A stretch of DNA of 64,000 nt. Origin: Sphingobacterium composti. Lineage in GTDB: Bacteria > Bacteroidota > Bacteroidia > Sphingobacteriales > Sphingobacteriaceae. Under the pieces are notes generated by a model. That model made no database searches and had not been told where the DNA came from. It was given only the letters and a program-made list of their open reading frames with translations. Each line of letters begins with the position of its first letter. The stretch's first letter is position 1. The stretch spans positions 211,959 to 275,958 of the forward strand of contig NZ_WUQZ01000002.1 of assembly GCF_009829075.1 (NCBI RefSeq), in the 5' to 3' direction. The translations under genes and the position numbers were made by a program. Below, piece after piece: positions 35,901-42,923 of the stretch.

Positions 35901-36144
35901 ATTGATTATGAGGAGGTGAAAATTGCATATGATGAAAGCGAAATCCATCATAATTTATCAATCCTTTGTCGGTTGCCATCCACAATATTCCACGTGAATC
36001 TTGAACTGCATCACGTATTTTCTCAACAGGTAACCCTTCCCTTTTACCAAAATATTTGAAATTATAAATAACTTCTTGTGCAAAAACTTTAGGTGTATAT
36101 AGCAGACATATCAAATAGATTATTAGACGAGATAATAGTGACAT
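32965..36144 (-). CDS. Two-component sensor: Reg_prop propeller, Y_Y_Y domain and LytS-type histidine kinase
   Basis: 1059 residues. Signal peptide (1-22) and a large periplasmic region (about 30-700) of Reg_prop repeats, recognisable as recurring D-x-x-G-x-x-W-x-G/A-T segments such as DSRGILWMATDKGLINYDG and DNKGLIWIGTRYDG. A Y_Y_Y domain (about 700-775), one transmembrane helix (about 779-799) and a coiled coil (800-855) follow. Then comes the His_kinase domain with the phosphoacceptor His864 in QMNPHFIFN and an ATPase domain with DNGVGFDY. No receiver or AraC domain is fused, so it differs from the hybrid SusR-like sensors. The LytTR regulator is encoded 8 bp upstream. Ligand unknown; no SusCD-like genes are adjacent. 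Confidence 0.9.
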   Translation of the reverse strand: MSLLSRLIIYLICLLYTPKVFAQEVIYNFKYFGKREGLPVEKIRDAVQDSRGILWMATDKGLINYDGFRFHHMQFSPPHNQFINDLKAISLDPNSSKIWLATHNEGLVCYDRNKPLSESIRVFKAKVGVKKLIKNELYAVFASKNGIVYFGGQETGLQYYDPKADSVQYVRLSSRNIYETIYSIQEDNKGLIWIGTRYDGFYVYDPKTKNIRNINLYNKGENSATSFAFVGNKVFLNYYDHNLSSLEYSLDKISNVNLLGIGSNNTHFDNAISDICYLERKNKLLIGHITKGLYEYDISSRTSKNIRWEDISPDLPRPTKINRIIPTSNGAYIATNDGLYFYADELNSVNELIRLSVEVEEIFTLNNELWYRSKNQLGRLSADLKSILYTISTKGLNISKVNVVNNRLYLSTYDNGVYTVDIQSKRIHPLLILGNRYNFDYADCNTILGDSIEGLEYLWIGSWNSGVYKYNVQSKELQLFNTSNGLIDNKVITIGKDKYDTLWLGMDGYGLIKVKDKINGVFENYHHDPSNSKTVSSNSILSFLLDKNNNFWYGSSTNGIGKIITEDIPQFIHYHDPHPLKKLYPTELVSDSFGRIWMKTADGVMIFNTSVNRFVHLEEGDMIFPINKYKPKTFYLHDNQIIWITKLGLIKIAIEKLPLVDIKKLKPIVSQFRILNKDYSYKLNSSNIVLEPDENSFAFYFACPDLLKNANIRFAYKLVGIHSDWVIADDSHQAIFTNIAEGKYKFEYKIGDLEGNWSDHTSSYTIEVKAFWYHSKLFRVLVALIIFMLIIGFLFYRIIQHKKVNKLHHDFNEKLKQELRENEKKIMEQTEKIEFERQEKLEADFRKKLYESELKAIRSQMNPHFIFNILNSIEAYVVENNKIKASKLIHKFAALSRIVLENSQHARVNIDSELGLVQLYLDLERERFDNMFDYTIEIKNNINTYRDKIPSMLIQPIVENAIHHGIRHLSDKKGFIKIRIEESQGNIIISVSDNGVGFDYQSNSSIKKTSFGIKGVENRLKMMNKEGYNIHNGIFIKHNSDESEFKTVITMVFPLASFS

Positions 36145-36152
36145 ACTACATT

Positions 36153-36893
36153 TTATTGGGTGTAAAGTTTATCCAATAATAATTTTTTTTTTGACGGTGA
36201 AACCTCGATCTCTGATCCATCTACCAATTCCAATGTTCCGCCATCTCCTTTTTTATATCTAACGATAAAATCAAGATTGACTATAGAACCTCTATTCACG
36301 CGAAGAAAATTACCATCTTCTAAACAAGACTCAAATTCCTTCAACGTTTTGGAAACTATTATTTTCGATGAGTTTTCATCAAGATGAAAAATAGAATAAT
36401 TACTCATTGCGACCACTTTTATAATATCCGTTTTTCTTACGAAATAAATGCCTTCGGCAGTAGGGAGTGCTAATTTAGAGCTTGAATTATTGTTCTCTCT
36501 GAGTAGATTGCTTTTACGTATCAAATTCTTTTGATTAATTCTCCTTTTCAATTTATCAATTGCAATTTGTAGTTCGTTAGGATTTACGGGCTTTAATAAA
36601 TAGTCTAATGCATTTGCACGAAGTGCTTCAAGTACATATTCATTGTATGCTGTCACAAAAATTACCTCAAAATCAAAACTCCCCAATCGTTCTAAAAATT
36701 CAAAACCATTGATTTTAGGCATTTCAACATCCAAGAATAATACATCTAACTCAATTACTTTGATCTCATGCAAAGCCAATTCTGGTTGGTTGAATATTCT
36801 GACTATTTCAATCGACTCATTTAATGCATTAATTTTATGTGCGAGCAAAGAGCTACCCTTGGTTTCATCATCTAATACGACAGCTCTTATCAT
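36153..36893 (-). CDS. LytTR-family response regulator
   Basis: 246 residues. Receiver domain (1-120) with acidic pocket DDE at 8-10, phosphoacceptor Asp55 in FLDVEMP, Thr in VTAYNEY and Lys in DYLLKPVNPNEL. LytTR DNA-binding domain (about 145-244) with FVRKTDIIKVVAMSNYSIFHL and the C-terminal NFLRVNRGSIVNLDFI. It is the first gene of a regulator-kinase operon. LytTR proteins bind tandem direct repeats; no target promoter could be assigned here. Confidence 0.92.
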   Translation of the reverse strand: MIRAVVLDDETKGSSLLAHKINALNESIEIVRIFNQPELALHEIKVIELDVLFLDVEMPKINGFEFLERLGSFDFEVIFVTAYNEYVLEALRANALDYLLKPVNPNELQIAIDKLKRRINQKNLIRKSNLLRENNNSSSKLALPTAEGIYFVRKTDIIKVVAMSNYSIFHLDENSSKIIVSKTLKEFESCLEDGNFLRVNRGSIVNLDFIVRYKKGDGGTLELVDGSEIEVSPSKKKLLLDKLYTQ

Positions 36894-37010
36894 AATTGGT
36901 TAAATTAAAGTATACATCAATATAAACTTAATATTAATTTAAGAAATTATAAAATTGAATTAGCAAGCAAATACACTGAATGAGTGAACAGTATACTGGG
37001 GAGAGTAAAC

Positions 37011-37047
37011 AAAAAAATCCTTAGTCTATACAACTAAGGATTTTTTT
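37011..37047. terminator. Terminator after the EVE-domain gene
   Basis: Perfect 14-bp stem, AAAAAAATCCTTAG (37011-37024) with CTAAGGATTTTTTT (37034-37047), 9-nt loop. On the minus strand the hairpin ends in seven T just after the EVE gene stop. Confidence 0.88.
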
Positions 37048-37051
37048 ATGA

Positions 37052-37459
37052 TTATCCATTGCCTAATTCGACAATACGGTCAAATTCTTCTGGCTTCAGT
37101 GGCATGACGGATAATCGACCTTGTTTGACTAAAGCTACATCTTGCAGTAATTCGTCTGCTTTAACCATTTCTAATGTAACAGGTCTTTTGAAAGTTTCGA
37201 CAGGAGCTAAATCAACCACCACCCATCTTGGGTCTTCGGTCGTAGGATCTTGGTAAAATTCTTTCACGACTTTGGCCATTCCCACTACTTCTTTACCTTC
37301 ATTACTATGATAGAATAAAACCAAATCTCCTTCTTTCATCGCTTTCATATTATTGCGCGCTTGAAAATTGCGAACTCCATCCCAAAATGTCTGTCCATCC
37401 TTATTGAACTGTTCCCAGCTATATTTGAATGGTTCTGATTTTACAAGAAAATAATTCAT
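37052..37459 (-). CDS. EVE-domain protein
   Basis: 135 residues, a single EVE (PUA-like) domain. It starts MNYFLVKSEPFKYSWEQF and contains FWDGVRNFQARNNMKAMKEGDLVLFYHS and VGMAKVVKEFYQDPT, which form the modified-base binding pocket in family members. EVE proteins bind modified nucleotides in DNA or RNA. The gene lies apart from any restriction or defence gene, so a housekeeping RNA-related role is more likely than defence. It ends at a strong terminator; gldC starts 47 bp upstream on the same strand. Confidence 0.9.
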   Translation of the reverse strand: MNYFLVKSEPFKYSWEQFNKDGQTFWDGVRNFQARNNMKAMKEGDLVLFYHSNEGKEVVGMAKVVKEFYQDPTTEDPRWVVVDLAPVETFKRPVTLEMVKADELLQDVALVKQGRLSVMPLKPEEFDRIVELGNG

Positions 37460-37506
37460 TTCAAAAAAGTAAAAAGTTAGAAATCAAAATTAGAAAATAC
37501 TATGAA

Positions 37507-37857
37507 TTAACCTTGTTGTTCCAAAACTTCCATTTTTTCGGCAAAATGCGCGCAGTAATCACGCAAATCACCGATTACTTTATCTGCCATTGGGTCACCT
37601 CCTGAAGCACGCAAAAAAGAATCGCCCATCGTTTGTAATGTCTCATAAAAGAAACGCTTCATTTCGTCATATGGCATATCTTTCGTCCACAAATCTATAC
37701 GCATAGAGTTTTTATATTGCGCATCCCATAAAGCCAAAAACATTGCCTTTGCTGGTAAAGATTCTTCATTTTGACCATCTGTAGACGACCAGTTAATAGT
37801 ATCAGGAACATTGTTTTCATCCAATGCTACATTCAATTTTATTTCTGCTGTTTTCAT
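37507..37857 (-). CDS. gldC: Gliding motility protein GldC
   Basis: 116 residues. Recognised by KAMFLALWDAQYKNSMRIDLWTKDM, then MPYDEMKRFFYETLQTMGDSFLRA, which I recall as the conserved core of GldC in Bacteroidota. It is a small soluble protein. In gliding species GldC associates with gliding genes; its presence in non-gliding Sphingobacteriaceae is known to me as common. No gldB or other gld genes are adjacent. The preceding small membrane protein gene stops immediately before its start, without a gap. Confidence 0.85.
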   Translation of the reverse strand: MKTAEIKLNVALDENNVPDTINWSSTDGQNEESLPAKAMFLALWDAQYKNSMRIDLWTKDMPYDEMKRFFYETLQTMGDSFLRASGGDPMADKVIGDLRDYCAHFAEKMEVLEQQG

Positions 37858-38097
37858 TTACTGTAATTTCAATATTATCATCAACATTCCTACAATCAGT
37901 ATAAAAGCGATTTGTAAGAACCAAATTTGTTTCATCTCCTTAAAAATCAGCCTAAAGGCCAAATCAACCAAACTAATTACCACTACCAGCAACAATAACC
38001 ATCCCAAGGAAAATATCCTTTCTTCGTCAGATTGCCATTCTGAAATGACCCAAACCAATATGACAGCTAGTGTGATATTTAGTGGAGTAAGTTTCAA
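37858..38097 (-). CDS. Small membrane protein of unknown function
   Basis: 79 residues, mostly hydrophobic, with three likely transmembrane segments (about 6-20, 30-50 and 55-77) separated by SEWQSDEER and FKEMKQ. No family recognised. It lies between the DEAD-box gene (2 bp) and gldC (0 bp), with a good start codon and dense packing, so it is likely a real gene of that operon. Confidence 0.65.
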   Translation of the reverse strand: MKLTPLNITLAVILVWVISEWQSDEERIFSLGWLLLLVVVISLVDLAFRLIFKEMKQIWFLQIAFILIVGMLMIILKLQ

Positions 38098-38099
38098 GA

Positions 38100-39464
38100 C
38101 TATGTGTTTTTAAATTTTTTACCCTTTTTCTTCACACCATCCTTATTTACAGGTTGACGCTTTAATTTACCTGCCTTTTTCTTTGCATTGATACGTCTAG
38201 TTTCCTCAATCTTAGCGGCATGCTTTTTCTCGTGGAAAGCTCCTTGGTAATCTGGATTATCCTTTTTCTTTTGGTTATCAATCTCACGAGCCATAGCTTG
38301 ACGCTCTTCATAAGGTGTCTTTTCTACAAAAACATCCTCAGGCAATTCTGCTACAGGAATTGATTGTCTTATTAATTTTTCAATTTTAGCGACATAGTAC
38401 AACTCACTTTCATTAGCAAATGTAATGGCATCGCCTTTTTGGAATGCGCGTCCAGTTCTGCCAATTCTGTGTACATAATCTTCGATAATAATCGGCACAT
38501 CAAAGTTAATCACATGGCTCACATTCGATACATCCAATCCTCGTGCAGCCACATCTGTAGCGACTAAAAAGCGAATTTCTCCAGATTTGAAAGCATTAAT
38601 AGAATTAATTCGAGTATTTTGACCTTTATTAGCATGTATTACTCGCACATTTTCAACACCATATTTTCGTTCTACAAAAGCATACACATTGTCCGCAACT
38701 TCTTTTGTTTTACAAAATATAATTACACGATGAAACACTTCATCATTTTGGAACAAATGCTGTAGAAGATTAATTTTAGTCTTGAGATTTGGTGCATGAT
38801 ACAAAACCTGAGTAACATTTGTAGCAGGGGTAGCCTGTTCCGTCACTTCTATTACAGTCGGAAAAGCTAAAAAGTCTCCCGCTATCTTGCGAACCAATTC
38901 ACTCATGGTAGCGGAGAACAGTAAATTCTGACGTTTGCGCGGTACAACTTCCAAAATACGGTGTATCTTAGAAATGAATCCCATATCCATCATTTTGTCC
39001 GCTTCGTCCATCACCAAAAATTTCAGCGATTTCGTATTGATATGACCTTCTAAATACAATTCTAGAAAACGCCCTGGGGTTGCCACAATAATATCACAGC
39101 CTTTTTCCAATTGCTCTTTTTGTGTTTTAGGACCTAATCCACCAAAAAGTAATACAGTACGCAAATCAAGATAGGTAGAATAGGTATTGATACTTTCTTC
39201 GATTTGCATGGCGAGCTCACGTGTCGGCGTCAATATCAGTGCACGTGGGTCATTTCCTTGTGCATATTTCAACTTCATCAACATAGGCAACACAAAAGCG
39301 GCAGTTTTACCTGTTCCTGTTTGTGCAATCCCCATCACATCCTGCCCCGCAAGGATTGGTGTAATAGCTTTTTGCTGAATTTCGGTAGGTACTTCATACC
39401 CAGCCTCGGCTATTGCATTAAGTATTTGTTTATTGAGTTTGAAATCTTCGAATGATGCTTGCAT
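38100..39464 (-). CDS. DEAD-box RNA helicase (RhlE/DeaD type)
   Basis: 454 residues. All helicase motifs are visible: the Q motif region (PTEIQQKAITPI), AQTGTGKT at 47-54, PTRELAMQ, DEAD at 153-156, SAT, and the C-terminal ARGLD and HRIGRTGRA. A basic low-complexity tail follows (from about 390, KKKAGKLKRQPVNKDGVKKK), as in RhlE-like helicases. It probably works in ribosome assembly or cold adaptation. It heads a minus-strand run into the small membrane protein and gldC. Confidence 0.93.
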   Translation of the reverse strand: MQASFEDFKLNKQILNAIAEAGYEVPTEIQQKAITPILAGQDVMGIAQTGTGKTAAFVLPMLMKLKYAQGNDPRALILTPTRELAMQIEESINTYSTYLDLRTVLLFGGLGPKTQKEQLEKGCDIIVATPGRFLELYLEGHINTKSLKFLVMDEADKMMDMGFISKIHRILEVVPRKRQNLLFSATMSELVRKIAGDFLAFPTVIEVTEQATPATNVTQVLYHAPNLKTKINLLQHLFQNDEVFHRVIIFCKTKEVADNVYAFVERKYGVENVRVIHANKGQNTRINSINAFKSGEIRFLVATDVAARGLDVSNVSHVINFDVPIIIEDYVHRIGRTGRAFQKGDAITFANESELYYVAKIEKLIRQSIPVAELPEDVFVEKTPYEERQAMAREIDNQKKKDNPDYQGAFHEKKHAAKIEETRRINAKKKAGKLKRQPVNKDGVKKKGKKFKNT

Positions 39465-39583
39465 TCCACAAAGATAGGCAAAAGCTCCGACTATGTGAGT
39501 TATTGAAAATCTACAAAAAGTAAAGTTTCACATAATACAAATTTTGTTTTACCAATGATTAAAACCAATTTTGTTGTTATAAA

Positions 39584-41737
39584 ATGAAAAATTCGATGAA
39601 AAGATTAGTAGTATTAGTAGTACTATGTGTGTCGAGTCTGGCTACTATGGCAGATGAGGGCATGTGGTTCTTGATGCATTTGAAACGTCTCAACGAGGCC
39701 GACATGCAGAAAAAAGGGCTTAAATTAACAGCTGAAGAAATTTATAGCATCAACAACTCCAGTTTGAAAGATGCTATTGTGCAATTCAATGGTGGCTGTA
39801 CAGCAGAAATCGTATCAGCGACAGGTTTGGTTTTCACCAATCACCACTGTGGATATGGAGCTATCGCTGAATTGTCAACTAAAGAAAATGATTATTTGAC
39901 AAATGGATTTTGGGCAAAGAATCATGCCGAAGAATTAAAACCAAAATCTCTTTATGTAAGATTTTTCGTTCGCATGGACGACGTTTCTAAACGTATTTTG
40001 AGTTTAGTAAACGATAATATGTCGGAGAAAGAGCGTAACACCATTATTCAACAAGAAATTGCCAAAATTGAAAAAGAAAATTCAGAAAATGGCAAATACG
40101 CAGTTAATGTACGTTCGTTCTATAATGGCAATGAATTTTATTATTTCGTATACCAAGATTACCATGATGTACGTTTGGTAGGAACACCTCCAAATAGCAT
40201 TGGTAAATTCGGTGGTGATACAGACAACTGGGAATGGCCTCGTCATACAGGAGACTTTGCTGTATTCCGTGTATATGCGGACAAAGACGGTAATCCTGCT
40301 GCCTATGCAAAAGAGAATGTGCCTTTGAAACCTAAATACCACTTACCTATCAGCTTGAAAGGATTTAAAGAAGGTGATTTTTCAATGATATTAGGATACC
40401 CAGGTCGTACAAACCGTTGGATGCCAGCTGCTGGTATTGACCAAAATGTACAATACGCATATCCAGCGTGGGTAGAAGCATCTAAAGTTGGAATGGATGC
40501 GATGAAGCGCCATATGGATAAAGACCAAACAGTAAATATCAATTATGCTTCGAAATATTCTGGCGTAGCCAATTATTGGAAAAATCGTCAAGGAATGATT
40601 GACGCTTTGACAAAGCACAAAACAGCTGCTACCAAACGTAAGGCTGAAAATAAATTCAAAAAATGGGCGAATAAAGCTGCAAACAAAGCACAATATGGTG
40701 ATGTCATCAAAATCATCAACGATTATTATGCAGCGACTAATCTAAAAGCTAGACACGATAACTACTTAATCGGTATGATTCGTTCTTCTACTTTTGCTAT
40801 GCTTCCATATACATTAGGTAACGGTTTATTGCAATATGCAGATGCAAATGAGGCTAAGCGCAAAGATATTGCTCCTCGTTTAGAAGCATTCATTGCGGGC
40901 AATTATGAGAAAGTGTATATGCCATTAGAAATTGATGTATTGGCTGAAGAATTAAATCTTTATGCGACTAAAGGCGGCAATGATATAGCTCCATATATTG
41001 CTGAATTGGCAATAGCTAATAATAATCAATTTGGTAATGTTGTGAAATCAGCTTTTGAGAATAGCATTTTTGGTTCGAAAGATAAGTTAGAAGCATTTAT
41101 TGCAAACCCAGATGCTGCTACATTAAAAAATGACCCATTGTACAAAATTTCTACTTCGTTAGCGACTAAATACCGCGAAAAAACAGAAGCACAACAATTA
41201 TCAGAAGATAATTTTCAAGCGGCTCACCGTAAATACATTGCTGGTTTCTTGGCTCAAAATCCAAAAACTAAATATTATCCAGATGCGAATAGTACGTTGC
41301 GATTGACATACGGAACTATTCGTGCATTACCTAAAGATCCTCGTAATGATGCCAAAATCAACAACTACACGACATTGGAAGGAACTATTGCGAAGTACAA
41401 GCCAAATGATGAAGAGTTCGATTTACCAAAAAGATTAATGGAGCTTCATGAGAAAAAAGATTATGGTCGCTACGCCGATAAAGCTGGTTATATGCCAGTG
41501 AATTTCTTGTCTGACCAAGACATCACAGGAGGTAACTCTGGTTCGCCTGTATTGAATGGAAATGGCGAATTAATAGGTATTGCATTTGACGGAAATATAG
41601 AAGCTATGGCAGGTGATGTTATCTTCGATCCGAAATTGCAACGTACTATTTCAGTAGATATTCGTTACGTGTTATTTATCATTGATAAGTACGCAGGCGC
41701 TCAAAATATCATAAATGAGTTAACAATAAGTGAATAA
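39584..41737 (+). CDS. S46-family dipeptidyl peptidase, DPP7-like
   Basis: 717 residues with an N-terminal signal peptide (MKRLVVLVVLCVSSLATMADEG). A second in-frame ATG at 39596 is an equally good start. The serine-protease triad is visible: His88 in TNHHCGYGAI, an Asp in RHTGDFAVF near 225, and Ser652 in GGNSGSPVLN. In this family the residue 18 positions after Ser sets P1 preference: Gly in DPP7 (hydrophobic) and Arg in DPP11 (Asp/Glu). Here it is Gly670 in AFDGN, so a DPP7-like specificity is inferred. It acts in the periplasm, generating dipeptides from imported oligopeptides. A near-consensus promoter (TTG 39544-39546, CAATTTTG 39566-39573) precedes it. Confidence 0.93.
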   Translation: MKNSMKRLVVLVVLCVSSLATMADEGMWFLMHLKRLNEADMQKKGLKLTAEEIYSINNSSLKDAIVQFNGGCTAEIVSATGLVFTNHHCGYGAIAELSTKENDYLTNGFWAKNHAEELKPKSLYVRFFVRMDDVSKRILSLVNDNMSEKERNTIIQQEIAKIEKENSENGKYAVNVRSFYNGNEFYYFVYQDYHDVRLVGTPPNSIGKFGGDTDNWEWPRHTGDFAVFRVYADKDGNPAAYAKENVPLKPKYHLPISLKGFKEGDFSMILGYPGRTNRWMPAAGIDQNVQYAYPAWVEASKVGMDAMKRHMDKDQTVNINYASKYSGVANYWKNRQGMIDALTKHKTAATKRKAENKFKKWANKAANKAQYGDVIKIINDYYAATNLKARHDNYLIGMIRSSTFAMLPYTLGNGLLQYADANEAKRKDIAPRLEAFIAGNYEKVYMPLEIDVLAEELNLYATKGGNDIAPYIAELAIANNNQFGNVVKSAFENSIFGSKDKLEAFIANPDAATLKNDPLYKISTSLATKYREKTEAQQLSEDNFQAAHRKYIAGFLAQNPKTKYYPDANSTLRLTYGTIRALPKDPRNDAKINNYTTLEGTIAKYKPNDEEFDLPKRLMELHEKKDYGRYADKAGYMPVNFLSDQDITGGNSGSPVLNGNGELIGIAFDGNIEAMAGDVIFDPKLQRTISVDIRYVLFIIDKYAGAQNIINELTISE

Positions 41738-41744
41738 AGCACTA

Positions 41745-41781
41745 CAAAATCACCTTTTTTTTGCTAAAAAGTGTGATTTTG
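41745..41781 (+). terminator. Terminator after the S46 peptidase gene
   Basis: 9-bp stem CAAAATCAC with GTGATTTTG (41745-41753 and 41773-41781), extended inward by T5/A5 after a one-base bulge. Confidence 0.65.
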
Positions 41782-41860
41782 TTGTTATTATGTTTTTTTG
41801 TTTTGTATATTTATTACATCTTAGTAAGATATAATAGAAACTAAATTATATTTAATAAAA

Positions 41861-42040
41861 ATGGAAAACTACACTAAATTAAAAGATCTAGTAGCTTCGA
41901 TCGAAGCTGATGCTGAAAAATTTTACAACAACGGTAACTCAGCTGCAGGTACACGTGTACGTAAAGGTTTACAAGAAATTAAAACTTTAGCGCAAGATAT
42001 CCGTAACGAAATCACAGCTAAGAAAAACGAAGGTAAATAA
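41861..42040 (+). CDS. Histone H1-like protein (Hc1 family), 59 residues
   Basis: A small gene between two hairpins. ATG at 41861, TAA at 42038-42040. The protein begins MENYTKLKDLVASIEADAEK and continues with FYNNGNSAAGTRVRKGLQEI and KTLAQDIRNEITAKKNEGK. This is the short Bacteroidota relative of the chlamydial histone-like protein Hc1: a helical hairpin with the conserved NSAAGTRVRKGLQEIK core and a Lys-rich end. Expected to bind DNA non-specifically as an abundant nucleoid protein. Its codon choice (CGT, GGT, AAC, ATC) looks like that of a highly expressed gene. It is monocistronic. Confidence 0.88.
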   Translation: MENYTKLKDLVASIEADAEKFYNNGNSAAGTRVRKGLQEIKTLAQDIRNEITAKKNEGK

Positions 42041-42068
42041 TCTTTATCTTTGTATACTGTTTTAACAG

Positions 42069-42097
42069 AAAAGGCTCACATATTGTGAGCCTTTTTT
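42069..42097 (+). terminator. Terminator after the histone-like gene
   Basis: 12-bp stem, AAAAGGCTCACA (42069-42080) with TGTGAGCCTTTT (42084-42095), TAT loop, T6 at the end. Confidence 0.88.
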
Positions 42098-42120
42098 AAT
42101 TATTGATATAATCAACTCTA

Positions 42121-42909
42121 TTACATTAAGGCTAATTTCACCACGTAATCTACAGTAGCTTTATTCAAAAAATTACCGAATGCATCGGTCATCATCTTAG
42201 CAATTTCTGCACGACTCATCTTTTTTACCTTTGGATTTTCAACAGCCGCTTTATTTAATACAACATTATTCGAAATTTCCACTTTTGTTGCAAAGAATGA
42301 AACATGTTGACTTGGTACAACTAATCCCAAAATCAATCCTGGTAAACCGTTAATTGATTCAGGGCCACCATCAATTGGAATTTCATTTGCATAAAATCCT
42401 ATCACATACGTTGAATCTTCAGTAATGCCGTTAGCTCTTCTACAATTATACCCTGCGATTTCGCGATATTCATCTGTAATAGTCCATTTGATTTTCTTCA
42501 ATGTATCTTGTATAATGATTTTTTGCCCCACTAAATCATTATAACGTTTATACTCATTTGTACTAAGATTAGAATACGTTGAGGCTTCAAAATCTAGTGC
42601 CAACATTTGTATTATTTGCTTAATATTGGGATCTAGGTCTTGCTTCTGAGATTCAAATAATGTCTCATTTCCTTTAAATTTCATCGTCTTTTTCAAAACT
42701 ACATTCTCAGGAGTTCTTGGCAACATTCCTTGCATAAAACCCTTTTGTGCCTCTTCAGCCTTTTCAATAAATTGTTTGCGAAGAATATTTTTAGTGTACA
42801 TTGTCTTATCGTAATGCACAGTACCTTCTTCAGCGAACATAGCATATTGTGCGCTAGCTGTAAAACTCGAACCAAGTATTAATAGGGTGATGATATATAA
42901 ATATTTCAT
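42121..42909 (-). CDS. GLPGLI-family exported protein
   Basis: 262 residues with a Sec signal peptide (MKYLYIITLLILGSSFTASAQ). The family-defining motif is present in ESINGLPGLILGL near residue 190, preceded by IAGYNCRRANGI, also typical. The function of the family is unknown; members are often encoded next to a TonB-receptor-like barrel protein, as here (the barrel gene ends 14 bp upstream). Probably periplasmic or surface-associated. Confidence 0.92.
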   Translation of the reverse strand: MKYLYIITLLILGSSFTASAQYAMFAEEGTVHYDKTMYTKNILRKQFIEKAEEAQKGFMQGMLPRTPENVVLKKTMKFKGNETLFESQKQDLDPNIKQIIQMLALDFEASTYSNLSTNEYKRYNDLVGQKIIIQDTLKKIKWTITDEYREIAGYNCRRANGITEDSTYVIGFYANEIPIDGGPESINGLPGLILGLVVPSQHVSFFATKVEISNNVVLNKAAVENPKVKKMSRAEIAKMMTDAFGNFLNKATVDYVVKLALM

Positions 42910-42923
42910 TTTTCTTCTTTTAA

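Noticed and set aside
37052..37459. EVE-domain protein as part of a defence system
   Set aside because: Neighbours are gldC and a two-component system; no nuclease, methyltransferase or ATPase of a defence type is near, so a defence role is not supported.
40082..40693. Several 68-100 codon minus-strand frames inside the S46 peptidase gene
   Set aside because: Cys/Tyr/His-rich translations typical of antisense shadows of a well-conserved gene.
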